A DNA stretch of 64,000 nt from Emiliania huxleyi CCMP1516 (GCF_000372725.1 NW_005200507.1:516750-580749), one strand, 5' to 3'; shown: positions 41,008 to 50,765, counted from the stretch's first letter. Numbers and translations are program-made. The notes: generated by a model from the sequence alone, not told the origin.

Positions 41008-41343
41008 TCACTTCTTCTTGGCAGCGGTGACAGTCTTGGTGACCGCCTGAATGTCATCGATTGTAATCTCGTCGCGCCCGTCCGCAAGCGCCCTCTGAAG
41101 AGCCTTTTTGCACAGCTCCTCCAAAAGCGGCTCCAGCGCCTCCTCCAGCGCCGCCAGCGCACTCGCTTCGAACGGCAGAGACGAGGACGCGACTGTTTTG
41201 AGCGCAATGTCGTGGAGCATTGTCTCCAGCCACGAGGGCATCTCGCTGGCAGACGGCCGGAACCGCTGAGGAGCCTTGCGCTCGCGAGTGCTGGAGCGCT
41301 TGGAGATCACAGTCGGCTTCTTCGAGGCCTGCTTTGTCGGCAT
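41008..41343 (-). CDS. Divergent histone-fold protein, H3-like
   Basis: A single exon of 111 residues from the ATG at 41343. The N-terminus MPTKQASKKP parallels the ARTKQTARKS start of histone H3, and a KAPQRFRP segment parallels H3 KPHRYRPG. The C-terminal 70 residues form a histone fold: WLETMLHDIALKTV (alpha 1), SLPFEASALAALEEALEPLLEELCKKAL (alpha 2) and RDEITIDDIQAVTKTV (loop and alpha 3), aligning with H3 FQSSAVMALQEACEAYL and VTIMPKDIQLARRI. The H3 alpha-N helix is largely missing, and the protein is short (H3 is 135). It could be a centromeric or other variant H3, or a TAF/archaeal-type histone. An upstream in-frame extension to 41457 is possible. Confidence 0.6.
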   Translation of the reverse strand: MPTKQASKKPTVISKRSSTRERKAPQRFRPSASEMPSWLETMLHDIALKTVASSSLPFEASALAALEEALEPLLEELCKKALQRALADGRDEITIDDIQAVTKTVTAAKKK

Positions 41344-41604
41344 TCCTTCGCGCACTTCGCGCTGGACAGTGGCGAGGCTCCCGCTCTTTCGGTTAGTGCG
41401 TTTTCTTTTTTTGAACATTAAGCTGATTTTTCTTCTTCCACGAGCGCTTTCGATCATCGCCGGAATCCTACGAGGTGGGAGCTGACATTTTCAGATACAG
41501 ATTTGCCTGCAGGCGACGACACTCTTCACACTCTCACACAGATCACAGATGTCAGATCACACGGCTCGAGGTAGCATTTGAAAACAAAGGCGGCTTGACT
41601 GGAA

Positions 41605-42063
41605 TCAAGTCCTAGCCGCGGCTGCGGCCGCCCGCGCCTCGGCTGCCTTGGCGGCCGCCACCCTCCGCTGCGTGACGCCCGCGCCATCGGCGGCGTCTCT
41701 TGATGTGGCTCCCGGCGCCTGTTGGCTTCCACCGCCCCAGCCGCGCACCGCCGTGCGAACAAAGGCCGACTCCTCGGGAGCTTTCGCGCCGCGCGGCACC
41801 GCTCCGTGCCGAATCTGCTGGTCCAGCTGCTCCGCGTGCAGCGTACCTGCGATCCGCTCGCCGCCGTTGAATACCGAGTAGGCGGAGGCGCCGCCGGAGC
41901 GCCAAGCTGTCTGTCCGGTGCCGCACGTGAAGATGGCTAGGATTGCTAGAGCGATGAAGGTTGGACCCCCAAGGCCGATCGCAGCCCCGGTGGCCTGGGC
42001 GACGGCAAAGGCGGCCGCGCGAAGGATCCAGACACGCAGTGGCGTGTGCCCAGACTTGACCAT
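41605..42063 (-). CDS. SAYSvFN-domain membrane protein (SAYSD1-like)
   Basis: A 152-residue protein from the ATG at 42063. Two adjacent hydrophobic segments (VWILRAAAFAVAQATGAAIG and GPTFIALAILAIFTCG, residues ~8-45) are followed by SAYSVFNGGERIAGTLHAEQ, the SAYSvFN signature, and then a polar Ala/Arg-rich tail. Animal SAYSD1 is an ER membrane protein that contacts UFMylated ribosomes and the translocon. The algal protein keeps the order membrane hairpin, then SAYSVFN, then GTLxAEQ. The Ala-rich C-terminus is not conserved in the family. An upstream ATG at 42189 is possible but adds an unlike extension. Confidence 0.7.
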   Translation of the reverse strand: MVKSGHTPLRVWILRAAAFAVAQATGAAIGLGGPTFIALAILAIFTCGTGQTAWRSGGASAYSVFNGGERIAGTLHAEQLDQQIRHGAVPRGAKAPEESAFVRTAVRGWGGGSQQAPGATSRDAADGAGVTQRRVAAAKAAEARAAAAAART

Positions 42064-42189
42064 GTCTGAAGAGAGAAGGACCGGCTGAGACAGGTCCCGC
42101 CGCGGACGGGCGCCTCCAGCTGCTGCGGCCGACGACAGGCTGCCGCGAAAACGTGTCGACAGCGAGAAAAAAATGGTATGCTGTGACAC

Positions 42190-42260
42190 TGCGTGGTGGC
42201 GGCGTGCCGTCCTCCCATCCCTCCGTTGCGTTTTTGTTTTCTTTCTTTCTTTCTTTTACT
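42190..42260 (+). repeat. Dispersed repeat family A copy
   Basis: GTGGTGGCGGCGTGCCGTCC, TCCCATCCCTCC and a TTTCTTTCTTTC tract, as in family A elsewhere. Confidence 0.85.
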
Positions 42261-42562
42261 CGAGAGTGTGTAATCTGTGAGGGTCCGCCCGCAGCCGCAT
42301 TTTGTGCACCGAGGCGGTGCCCGGTGCCGAGCGCAGGCAGAGCCCACAGGTCGGACCTTAAGACGACAGCATTGTAGATCCCTGGGCGAGGGTGATGGCG
42401 TCCCCGTCGGGAGGGGCTGTCTGGGAGGGTGCCCTCCCACCGTCACCTCACCAGCGTCCCGGTGAGTACGGCGATCACACGAGCCTGCGGCAAGCTCGTG
42501 CTCGGTGACAAGGCGAGCCCTCAGACGACTTTTCATCTCAACGAGGGGCACGTCACCGACAT

Positions 42563-43110
42563 GTGCGAGATCGGCGGGATGTCCACTACGAAGTCAAGGT
42601 GCCTAGCGCCCTCACTAAGACGAGGCAGGCTGGGCAGGGCTCGGCGGCACACGGCGGATGCTGTGCGTCACTGGGCCACAAGTTTGGTTTCGGCAACACC
42701 CTCGACCAAACCTTGCTCAAGGTTCTTGGGTGTAAAGAGCGCGGCCACAAGTCACAGGGCCCGCTCGTCCATGCGACCGGTAAAGGCTGGGTCAAAGGGC
42801 ACAAGGGACAGTACTACGACGCGCTCCATGTCAAGAACGGAATCGTCAAAATTTGTCTCGTCGAAAGCCAGGGCGGCATCGCGCCGCCGACCAAGAGAAA
42901 TAGAGAATCATCTTCAACTTCGCCAAAGAGGTCGGCAGCCCGAGCGCCGTCGACCGCACCGACTACGTCTACGCTCTACGGCACAGCCTCCGGCAGCGCC
43001 CGGGAGTGTCCAGCACCACTCGCAACAGCTCTCGCGCGCCGCCGTCTGTGGCGACGCGCAAAACATCAACAACGCTGCTCGCAACATGCGTGTCGCGCAC
43101 TCATTCATGA
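42563..43110 (+). pseudogene. Diverged copy of the 'GFGNT...VKGHKG...VDRT' ORF family
   Basis: From about 42660 the frame reads GHKFGFGNTLDQTLLKVLGC, GKGWVKGHKGQYYDALHVKN and CLVESQGGIAPPT. It aligns with the ORFs at 49860 and 50286 (HSYAFGNTEEKARRL, GHGYVKAHRGFYHDAIFVKR, ETFGGGFSPT). The match continues in another frame (FAKEVGSPSAVDRTDYVYAL, ~42913-42970), so this copy is frameshifted. Function unknown. A family D repeat follows at 43136. Confidence 0.55.
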
Positions 43111-43135
43111 CCGGTCTCAATGCCCCCCCCCCCCC

Positions 43136-43262
43136 CCTGCGCGCGGGCCTTCTAGGCCCGCGGGTAGTCTCCCCCCATTCCCAGGGCCTCCAGGGCTCGC
43201 ACCTCAACCTCTCACAGACCAGCTCACAGCGCCCCCGTTCTTATTTTCTTCTCAATAAGAGG
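43136..43262 (+). repeat. Dispersed repeat family D copy
   Basis: It carries the same order of blocks as 32444-32580, ending in TTTCTTCTCAATAAGA. Confidence 0.8.
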
Positions 43263-44185
43263 GCTCCCGCGGCGATCAACACCGCAACTCCTTTTCTAAA
43301 TTTCACCACGCTTCTTACGCGCGACCAGCAGCTGATGACGCGCGAGATGTCGGTGTCGCGGAATTCGTGCGTACCGTCGCCGTTGGGACGGTCGTTGCTC
43401 GCGCCGTTGGGAAACGCAAGGCGCACCTTTTTGTTTTGAAGACCTCGATACTTAGCGCACTGCTCGGGCGAGAGCTCAAACACGTGCCGCGTCTCGTCTT
43501 CGCCGCCGGCTACGCGCACAGACACAGTGCGCGGCAGCGCCGACACGTCAACCCGCGTGTACGTCAGCGACGGGTCCCGCACGCCGCACGAGGCGCATGC
43601 GTGCAGCGGCAGCGCGTGCGCCATGCGCTCGTCGCTCCACTCGCCCAGCAGCCGCCGCTTCGTCTCGTCGGAGACGTGCACGCAGCGCTGCAGCAGCGCC
43701 GCCGTCTCGTCCTCGGGCCGCTCCAGGTCCATGACGACGTTCGTCGAGGCGTGGAAGCGCGTCTCCAGGTCGATGGCCGCCTGCTCGGCCGCGGCGAGCT
43801 TGCCCTGGTCGACGCACATGCCGCACACCGCGTGCGCCGGGCAGCCGCACTGGCCGCGTTGTGGGCGCACGGTCTTGGCGACCGCCGGCGCTGCGCGCCG
43901 GTCGTGCTGCTCACGCTGCCGGCGGCGCTGGTCGCGCGCCTGCCGATCGCGCGTGTTCGCGGCGGCTGCATCTCTTGCTCGTTTCGCTCGCACCCGAGCG
44001 GCTGTCGCCAGGCGCTTCAGGTCGGCGGTGCTGCGCGCGCGGCCGTCGGCCAGGCACAGCCACATGTCCTCCTCCTTAGCAGGCTCGCACGGCTTGCCGT
44101 CGAACTGCGGCTGGCGCCCGCGACGATGCTTCGCCCAGGCCGGGCACGATGGTGCCGCGACGAGCGGCGTCGAGGCGACGGCCAT
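43241..44185 (-). CDS. Possible transposon-derived protein, 3'-truncated
   Basis: An open frame of 314 residues from the ATG at 44185 (MAVASTPLVAAPSCPAW). A basic, bZIP-like helix (RVRAKRARDAAAANTRDRQA, about 70-100) is followed by a Cys/His-rich part (CGCPAHAVCGMCVDQGKLAA, then HACASCGVRDPSL) and a short beta-rich tail. The last residues read into the family D repeat, so the natural 3' end is probably lost. The bZIP-like region plus CASCG block reminds me of N-terminal parts of Helitron-type helicase proteins, but no helicase motif is present and I am not sure. A normal small zinc-binding protein is an alternative. Confidence 0.4.
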   Translation of the reverse strand: MAVASTPLVAAPSCPAWAKHRRGRQPQFDGKPCEPAKEEDMWLCLADGRARSTADLKRLATAARVRAKRARDAAAANTRDRQARDQRRRQREQHDRRAAPAVAKTVRPQRGQCGCPAHAVCGMCVDQGKLAAAEQAAIDLETRFHASTNVVMDLERPEDETAALLQRCVHVSDETKRRLLGEWSDERMAHALPLHACASCGVRDPSLTYTRVDVSALPRTVSVRVAGGEDETRHVFELSPEQCAKYRGLQNKKVRLAFPNGASNDRPNGDGTHEFRDTDISRVISCWSRVRSVVKFRKGVAVLIAAGALLLRRK

Positions 44186-44442
44186 CGATGGGTCCAGAAG
44201 ACTTGGAGACACTTCTACCAAAAAATAAAAAAAATCGAGCACAATTGCGTTACATGGGCATGGCCGGGGTTTCTGCACCGAACGATCTTACTTTCGGTCT
44301 ATCGAAAGTGTTGATCGATAACCTCGAGAGAGGCTGTGAAAACAGACAATCCAGAGGAGTCGAGAGGCTGCCGCCCGGGCAACCGCGAGATCCGGTTCCA
44401 CGCCACTCAGCGGGCTAGCGCGTCTCCAGATCCACCGCTATC

Positions 44443-44970
44443 ATGTCTGACGGATCCGAGGAGATTCTTCTCTGCTCGGATGACGGAGCTGAGCAGGGCC
44501 TGCGCGGCGCCGCCGCCGCCGATATGCAGCAAGGCTCTCACATTTGCGCGGCGCCACTCCCTCCACTATTTGCTGCTGAGCAGCCGCTCCTGTTGGAATA
44601 CAAGCCGTTTGCTCAGCCACTCTCCGCTCCAGCCGACCGCGTCCAGCCGCCCCTCATCATCCTGAATCCCGACCCTTCGCTGAAACGCCTCCAGCGGCAT
44701 CTTGTCCACCTGAGAGCTGGGCCGAGCGTGGCCGAAGTTTTGCCCAAGCGCGACGCCAGCGCCGCGCTGGCGAGCTTGGATGACAGCATGGACATCGAGT
44801 CACCAACCAAGCGCGCGCGATTGCCACCGTGCGGGCTGCAACGTGCCTCTGTCAAACGGAAGGCTGCCGACATGGAGCACGTCGAGAATCTCATGTCAAC
44901 CTTTTACCTGGGTGGTGGCTCGAAGCAGGCTCGCAGGGGCCCTTTTGCGCCGAACGTGATGATGACGTGA
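44443..44970 (+). CDS. Hypothetical small nuclear-type protein
   Basis: A 175-residue single-exon frame starting MSDGSEEILLCSDDGAEQGL. I recognise no domain. The N-terminal half is acidic and Ala/Pro-rich, the middle predicts a helix (SLKRLQRHLVHLRAG), and the C-terminal third has two basic clusters (SPTKRARLPP and SVKRKAADMEHVENLMSTFY) that could be nuclear localisation signals. It is divergent from the minus-strand frame at 44185 and converges on the LCAT-family gene. Confidence 0.45.
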   Translation: MSDGSEEILLCSDDGAEQGLRGAAAADMQQGSHICAAPLPPLFAAEQPLLLEYKPFAQPLSAPADRVQPPLIILNPDPSLKRLQRHLVHLRAGPSVAEVLPKRDASAALASLDDSMDIESPTKRARLPPCGLQRASVKRKAADMEHVENLMSTFYLGGGSKQARRGPFAPNVMMT

Positions 44971-45345
44971 CGAATCGATCGCACTGCCGCCTCGCGGTTG
45001 CCACCGTGGCAGGACTGGACTGGCGAGCCGTTGCTAGGAACGTAGGTAGGAGGAGGGATCTGGTCGAGAGCTCCATGTGTTGATTGCTGTCAACTGCTGA
45101 GATTGCTGCTGTCAGCGCTCACGGGCCGGTCGCCAGGGGCCGGGCCGGTTCGCGGTTGTGCCCGTTCGCCGTTGACGGAGATGCGGTGGGATATGACATA
45201 TATTTGACGCGACGTAAATTGTGAGAAGCTTAGAGGGTAGCAGGGCTTATATCAGGGCTTTTTATACGTCACTATGGGACAAAACAACAGAGTAACACGT
45301 AGGCACAACACGCCCCTCCACCCGAGCGCTAGCCGAGCGCGGGTC
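44971..45345. other. Intergenic between converging genes
   Basis: Contains AT-richer sequence (ATATGACATATATTTGACGC, 45190-45209) and a TTTTTATACGTCACTATG segment. No gene is recognised. Confidence 0.5.
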
Positions 45346-46626
45346 TCACACAGCAATCTCACTCCCCCGCTCGGCCCGCACTCCTTCAGCGGGCGGCGCC
45401 CCTACGTCGGCTAGCAAGGCTTCAACTGCGGCGATGAAGTCGCCGTCCTTGACGATGTCCATGTGCGCGACACCGCGAAGCACCGTCACGTTTGTGCCCG
45501 GCCAGCGGCGGCACACCTCCGCCGACTCGACGTTGACGGTGCCGTCGCCGTCGCCGTGGCCGACCCTCTCCGGCTGCGCGTCGGGCCACCCGCGGCCGTA
45601 GGTGTAGTTGCGCTCGGTTCGCTGCCCCACCGCGTAGACGCAGTGCGTCGGCACGCCCGGAGGGGCGAAGCCGCGCAGCAGCGAGCGCACCTGCCCGTAG
45701 ACCTGCGCGCCGTGGCGCCAGCCGATGTCTGCGAAGAAGTCGGCGTACTGCGTGGGCGCGTAGGTGCGCTCCGGCGTCGTGACGAGCGGGGCCGCGCCGA
45801 AGACGGCGGGGCTGGGCAGCATCAGGTGGTTTGACTCGTAGGTGCGCTGCTCGTGCCGGATCGTGAGCGGGTGGACGGTGGCGACGCCCTCGTTGGAGCC
45901 GGAGGCGAGGACGACGAGCTCGTGCGCGCTGCCGCCGTACGGCCCGCCAGCGGAGACGAAGCCCGCGACGTGCTTCGCCTTCCAAGCCGCGCTCTGGCCC
46001 TGCAGGAAGTGGAGCGAGAGCAGGCAGCCGTAAGAGTGGGCGAGCAGCAGCGCAGGCCGGCCGGACGCCTCCCGCGCCCGCTCGAGCAGCGCGCGGAGAT
46101 CGGCGGTGAAGCGTCGGCCGACCTTCGACGACGGCGCGTACCGAAAGTCGTACGGCGCCCCGAGGAGCGAGCTGCCGGCCACGTAACCCCTCGCCTCGAG
46201 CGCAGCGATCAGGTCGCGGAAGTAGGAAGACGCGTGCAGCGGGAGCGAGGGGTCGAGTTCGCTGAAGGCGGAGACGCCGCCAAAATCTGGCGTGCGCGTC
46301 TCGACGCCCGGGGCGTTCTGCATCGCGCCCGCCGTCTCATTCCACATCAGCCGGATGTTGTCGGCCCAGCACTGCGTGAGCGCGTCGAGCAGCAGCTCCT
46401 TCGTGTCGAGCCAGAGGCGGAACCAGTCCGCTTGCCGAGCGCACCACCAGTGCGGCGAGCTTGGCTTGTCGAGCCGGGCCTCGAGCTGCGAGCCGCCCGT
46501 GCCCGGCACAATCACGATCGGCATCAAGGCACTGCGAGGTGCGTTGAGCTTGTGGTTGTCCGTGGTGAGACCGGCGACGAGGACCACGACCAGGCCGAAG
46601 CACAGGCAAGCGCGACGAGCGCGCAT
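45346..46626 (-). CDS. LCAT/PLA2G15-family acyltransferase or phospholipase
   Basis: A single exon of 426 residues. The ATG at 46626 gives a signal peptide (ACLCFGLVVVLVAGLT), so the product is secretory or vacuolar. The fold begins PIVIVPGTGGSQLEARL, the conserved lid-proximal glycine motif of LCAT, PDAT and lysosomal phospholipase A2. HWWCARQADWFRLWLD is the characteristic membrane-binding block. The catalytic triad is visible: Ser198 in LLAHSYGCLL, Asp in GDGDGTVN and His in VAHMDIVKD. It is shorter than PDAT and lacks a transmembrane anchor, pointing to a soluble acyltransferase/phospholipase. The substrate cannot be read. An ATG upstream at 46797 would add an unlikely extension before the signal peptide. 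Confidence 0.85.
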   Translation of the reverse strand: MRARRACLCFGLVVVLVAGLTTDNHKLNAPRSALMPIVIVPGTGGSQLEARLDKPSSPHWWCARQADWFRLWLDTKELLLDALTQCWADNIRLMWNETAGAMQNAPGVETRTPDFGGVSAFSELDPSLPLHASSYFRDLIAALEARGYVAGSSLLGAPYDFRYAPSSKVGRRFTADLRALLERAREASGRPALLLAHSYGCLLSLHFLQGQSAAWKAKHVAGFVSAGGPYGGSAHELVVLASGSNEGVATVHPLTIRHEQRTYESNHLMLPSPAVFGAAPLVTTPERTYAPTQYADFFADIGWRHGAQVYGQVRSLLRGFAPPGVPTHCVYAVGQRTERNYTYGRGWPDAQPERVGHGDGDGTVNVESAEVCRRWPGTNVTVLRGVAHMDIVKDGDFIAAVEALLADVGAPPAEGVRAERGSEIAV

Positions 46627-48647
46627 ATTCGCGGGCGCCGCGTCGGTGAGCGTGGTGTAGTCGTGGGCGGAGATGGCCACCACCCAGCAACCCAGGCGAG
46701 TAGAGGCCTGCTCGAGTGCCCGGGTACTCACTCGAGTACGGGTATCGGTGCCAGACGGCAACCAGGTCCGTTGTGAAGTGTTGGTTGGGCGCGCCACCCA
46801 AGAGCCTAGGTGCTAGTACAGCTAGATAGGTGCGGATCATCGGCAAGGCGCAACGCGTCGATCTTTTACCTTCTATCAGCATTGGGTTGTGATCTAAGGA
46901 CTTGAAAACACACCACACGCAGGGGCACAGCAAGCACGGATAGCCGTTGAGGGAGAAAGAGGGAGAAAGAAAGTAGGATGTACGCGCCACCTCCCGCGAG
47001 CGCGGCGGGATCGGAATTGCGGCCGGAGGGAAGGGCGAGCCGCCGCCGCCGCCGCCATACCATCAGCGACGACGACCGCGGCTCGCCCCAAACGCCAGGC
47101 GCTGGACAGTAGGGCCTGAGTAGGGCTTGTTGGGTGGCGTAGGCCTCGAGCCACACGAGTCGCCGACAACCCCCCTCATCGACGTGATGGCCGCTCTCGC
47201 TGCCGGCCGATGCACGCTGCGCCGCCACCGCAGCAGCGACTCCGCCACGCGCCGGCTCGGAAGAGGGGCTGTCGGCAGCGCAGCAGAGCGGTACGCCTCG
47301 CCGCTCGAGCCACCGACAGCCCCCCTCCTCGACGTGACGGCCGCTCCCGGAGCCAGCCGGTGCGCGCCCGACCCACGCCCCCTCTCGCACCCCCCCGACC
47401 CCCCTGCGCGGCGCCCCCCTCCACTGCGCGCCGGCTCGAGCGCCTATTGCCAAATCGCGACTTTCGAGCGCAGTGCACGCGCCCCACACGTCACGCGCGC
47501 GCAGGAGAGTTTGCGGCAGAGCAGTACCGTTTACTCGCCGGAGGCATCGCGCCGAAAACCCCGCGCATTCAGCCCCAACATTTGCCTTACCGGGAGCTCT
47601 CCAAGCTGTCTTGGGTGGTCAAAAATTGCGTTTTTTCTCACACCACGTGCCTCTTGACATCCGTTCACGTGCACGGAGCTTCTTGAGCCACCCACCCACC
47701 CACCCACCTCACGGCGGCGGTAGACGGCTGTTTAACGTTGGGAGAGAGAGAGGAGAGAGACGTTGTTTTGTAACGTTGGTAGCTGAACAGTGTTGCTAGC
47801 TATACAAGTGTTCAAAACAAAAAAATCTCTCTCTCTCTCTCAAGTGTTAACAGAACAACAGAACAACAGTGGGGCTCCCCAACAACAGTAGCTAACGTTA
47901 GGCCGGCTGAACAACAACAAGGAAGGCCTGGCAGTGACCCACCTCCCCACCTGTGACCCACGTGGACGATCTCCAGCGTCCAGAGCAGTGCGGGAAATTA
48001 CCCGAAAATAGTAAATACCTGGGAAACCCCGGCATTTTCGTGCTACCCGGATTTTTTGGCATTTTCTGCTTGCTGACCGCTGAAAAACAGTAACAACAGT
48101 AACAATTGTAACAGCATCTCTTGCCGTGGGGCTCCTGCCCCGTGGCCGTGCCCGTGTGCCGTGTCCCGGGCGTGGAGCGATGCGAGGGAGGAGGGTCGCC
48201 CCCCCTTGCCCCACCGCACTTTGTGTGTGTGCTGTGGAGACGGTTAATCTTACCTTCCCTAATGTTAAACAGCTCTACTCCAGCCTCTGGGCTAGAGCCA
48301 GCTACTCGACTGTGTAGGTCTAGAGCTCTACGCGGCGGAGACGAGAAGAGTGCGGGCGGGTCATCACAAAACATCACGATATAGAGACGTGAGACGACGG
48401 ACTCGAGAGAGAGACTAGAGAGAGTAGAGTGTGTCGCACACGGGCGCCACGGCGTGCGACCTTTAGAACCTCTCTCCTGTGCTCGTATTGCACAACCCCA
48501 CCGTAGATTCGAGTAGATAGGGACAAGAGCGCCTCTCGGACGCGACACGGCCGCCAAAGCGAGCAGGGCCGAACTAAAGCCGGCCGACTCAGCCGGCCAT
48601 CGAATTTCCGCCGCGCGGAGAGGGGCGCGGCGCGAGTGTGCGCTCCT
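46627..48647. other. Intergenic, no gene recognised
   Basis: Two related blocks (about 47143-47215 and 47300-47360: CTCGAGCCAC, CCGACA(A/G)CCCCCCTC, TCGACGTGA(T/C)GGCCGCTC) form a diverged tandem duplication. CCACCCAC repeats occur at 47688-47708, and GAACAACA repeats at 47850-47920. Nothing supports a gene. Confidence 0.5.
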
Positions 48648-49361
48648 CTAGCCGAACGTAGCCCAGTCGCCTCCGGAGGATCCAAACGGGTCCTCGCCCG
48701 AGGGCGCCGCGGCCGCTGGCGCGGCGGGCGCGGCCGGCGCAGCAGCAGCCGCTGCGCGCCTTCCTCCGCCGCCCCCTCCCGGCGGCGGCGGCGGCAGGAG
48801 CATTCCGCCCATGGGGGCGCCCGCGACCGGCCTCTCTCGCGCGGGCTTCGCCGCCCCGGCCGGCAGCGCCACGCTGACGCTGCCCTTGAGGCTCCAGTCC
48901 TTGGCAGGCCCGGTCGGGGCGGGCTCCGCCTCGCGCTTGGCCGCCTCGGCCTCGTAGCGGACGTGCTTGATGTGGTCTTGCAGCGTCACGTTGAAGTCGA
49001 AGGCCTCGTTCCGGTCGACGAAGCCCATGCCGATGAAGGCGTGCCGTCCGGTGGTGACGTCTGCCACGCGAAGCACAAAGTAGCGCGACGAGTCCGAGAC
49101 GGGCTCGACTGAGGTCTCGAGATTGTCGTTCGACAGCGGACACATTGCAAAGAGCGTCCCCTTCTCCTTGTCCTCAATCCGAATCGTGCACTTTGGCCCC
49201 GTCGCAACCACCCTCACCCGCCCGGTGAAAATGTGATTGGACTTTGGCCAGTCCTGGCAGCGGTAGCCGCCAGCCGGCCGCGGGCCCGGCGGAAGGCTGT
49301 AGAGGTGCGCCTGCGCAATCTGTGTGAGCGTGTGCTCAATGGCCTCGTCGTCCTCCGTCAT
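48648..49361 (-). CDS. NECAP: NECAP, adaptin-ear-binding clathrin coat protein
   Basis: A single exon of 237 residues. NECAP binds AP-2 (and AP-1) and regulates clathrin-coated vesicle formation at the cytosolic face of membranes. The N-terminal PHear domain is strongly conserved: GGYRCQDWPKSNHIFTGRVR, GPKCTIRIEDKEKGTLFA, VSDSSRYFVLRVAD, HAFIGMGFVDRNEAFDFNVT and LQDHIKHVR. The C-terminus is Pro/Gly/Ala-rich and ends DPFGSSGGDWATFG, matching the WxxF-type motif that binds adaptin ears. Length matches the animal proteins. No introns are present. The start is the first in-frame ATG. Confidence 0.93.
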   Translation of the reverse strand: MTEDDEAIEHTLTQIAQAHLYSLPPGPRPAGGYRCQDWPKSNHIFTGRVRVVATGPKCTIRIEDKEKGTLFAMCPLSNDNLETSVEPVSDSSRYFVLRVADVTTGRHAFIGMGFVDRNEAFDFNVTLQDHIKHVRYEAEAAKREAEPAPTGPAKDWSLKGSVSVALPAGAAKPARERPVAGAPMGGMLLPPPPPGGGGGGRRAAAAAAPAAPAAPAAAAPSGEDPFGSSGGDWATFG

Positions 49362-49859
49362 CAGAGGCGGCGAGCCACAAGCCCGGAGTAAAGGCGCCTG
49401 AGCAATGCTCGCTCTCGGCGGTCGTGGGTTCGGGGTCTGAGCTGATCAGGGGGCTCCGCGTTTTTAAGCACCGCGGGTGCCGTCCTCCCCTCCCTCCCCT
49501 GGGTTGTCTGATTTCTTTGGCGGCGGCCTGCGGGGAACTTAAGTCGACGCAAGCGTTGAGCGTTAAATTAGTCTGGAGCTAGGACGCGAGTATGGGTGCC
49601 GAGGTGGTGGAGGTGCTGCTCCCCGGGTGGCGAACTGGCGAAAGGTATAGAAAGAAAGAAAGAATCCACACACCAAACGAGGGATGGGGGAGGAAGACAG
49701 GGTCCCCACCTGCACGAGCAGGATTTTGGAAGGACGATCAGGGGCGCAGGTGGGGCTCTCCAGGTCTCCAGGTATAAATTGCAAACAATGACGTGTGAGT
49801 GTTAGAGTTGTTTGGTATTGCTAAAAATCTCTCTCTCTAAATTGCCCTGAACCCCAAAA
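49362..49859. other. Repeat-rich intergenic region
   Basis: Partial family A (49463-49515); a ~115-base unit at 49655-49770 (CACGAGCAGGATTTTGGAAG, GGACGATCAGGGG) repeated at 51690-51795; and family B (49788-49840, GTGTTAGAGTTGTTTGGTAT). Confidence 0.75.
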
Positions 49860-50285
49860 CAAATACGGCCACTCCTACGCCTTCGGCAACACCGAAGAGA
49901 AGGCCCGCCGCCTAAACATGGGCTGCAAGGCGCGCGGGCAGCCCGGCCAACCCTTCGACCACAAGAACGGCCACGGCTACGTCAAGGCGCATCGCGGTTT
50001 CTACCACGACGCGATCTTTGTCAAGCGCAACAACTTCAACCTGCTGCTCCACGAGACGTTCGGCGGCGGCTTCTCGCCCACCGCCGTTCTCAAGCTGCGC
50101 CGCCTCGCGCGCAAAGTCGCGCGCGGCAGCGTTGACCGCACAGCCTACTCGCCCAAGTACTCGCTCTCTTTTATGTCCCACCATGCAGAGCGCATCTCTC
50201 TCTCTGTTGTGCGAGGCGTGAACCGCGCCATTCGCTCTCACCTGGCAACCCTTGTCTGCACGTCTCGCGCGCGCGTGAACAGGGC
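49860..50285 (+). CDS. Unrecognised repeat-family ORF, copy 1
   Basis: An open frame reading KYGHSYAFGNTEEKARRLNM, GQPFDHKNGHGYVKAHRGFY, FVKRNNFNLLLHETFGGGFS, LARKVARGSVDRTAYSPKYS and SLSVVRGVNRAIRSHLATL. I do not recognise the family. An internal ATG is at 49918, but similarity to copy 2 starts upstream of it. It ends in GTCTCGCGCGCGCGTGAACA, a unit that also occurs without the ORF at 32285-32304. Family B repeats flank it. It is probably carried by a mobile or retroposed element. Confidence 0.5.
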
Positions 50286-50765
50286 TTGTGCGAGGGAGTT
50301 TTTGTTAGTTGTAAAATTCTTTTCCAGCGCAAAACCTCCGTTGGCCACTCCTACGCCTTTGGCAACACCGAAGAGACCAAGGCCCGCCGCCTAAACATGG
50401 GCTGCAAGGCGCGCGGGCAGCCCGGCCAACCCTTCTCCCACAAGACCGGCCACGGCTACGTCAAGGTGCATCGCGGTTTCTACCATGACGCGATCTTTGT
50501 CAAGCGCAACAACTTCAACCTGCTGCTCCACGAGACGTTCGGCGGCGGCTTCTCGCCCACCGCCGTTCTCAAGCTGCGCCGCCTCGCGCGCAAAGTCGCG
50601 CGCGGCAGCGTTGACCGCACGGCCTACTCGCCCAAGTACTCGCTCTGTTTTATCCGTTTTATGTCCCACCATGCAGAGCGCATCTCTCTCTCTGTTGTGC
50701 GAGGCGTGAACCGCGCCATTCGCTCTCACCTGGCAACCCTGTCTGCACGTCTCGCGCGCGCGTGA
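50286..50765 (+). CDS. Unrecognised repeat-family ORF, copy 2
   Basis: 159 residues from ATG at 50286 to TGA at 50763-50765. It is a near-identical tandem duplicate of copy 1, with small differences: EETKARR for EEKARR, FSHKTG for FDHKNG, KVHRG for KAHRG, and a short insertion before MSHHAER. Both copies keep the frame despite these changes, which suggests selection or very recent duplication. The shared core is FGNT, then GCKARGQPGQPF, VK(A/V)HRGFYHDAIFVKRNNF, ETFGGGFSPTAVLKLRRLA and VDRTAYSP. No catalytic motif could be assigned. A frameshifted third copy lies at 42563-43110. Confidence 0.5.
   Translation: MCEGVFVSCKILFQRKTSVGHSYAFGNTEETKARRLNMGCKARGQPGQPFSHKTGHGYVKVHRGFYHDAIFVKRNNFNLLLHETFGGGFSPTAVLKLRRLARKVARGSVDRTAYSPKYSLCFIRFMSHHAERISLSVVRGVNRAIRSHLATLSARLARA

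Noticed and set aside
44185..44278. An N-terminal extension of the 43241-44185 frame
   Set aside because: The upstream part is open, but the ATG at 44185 starts a cleaner soluble N-terminus.
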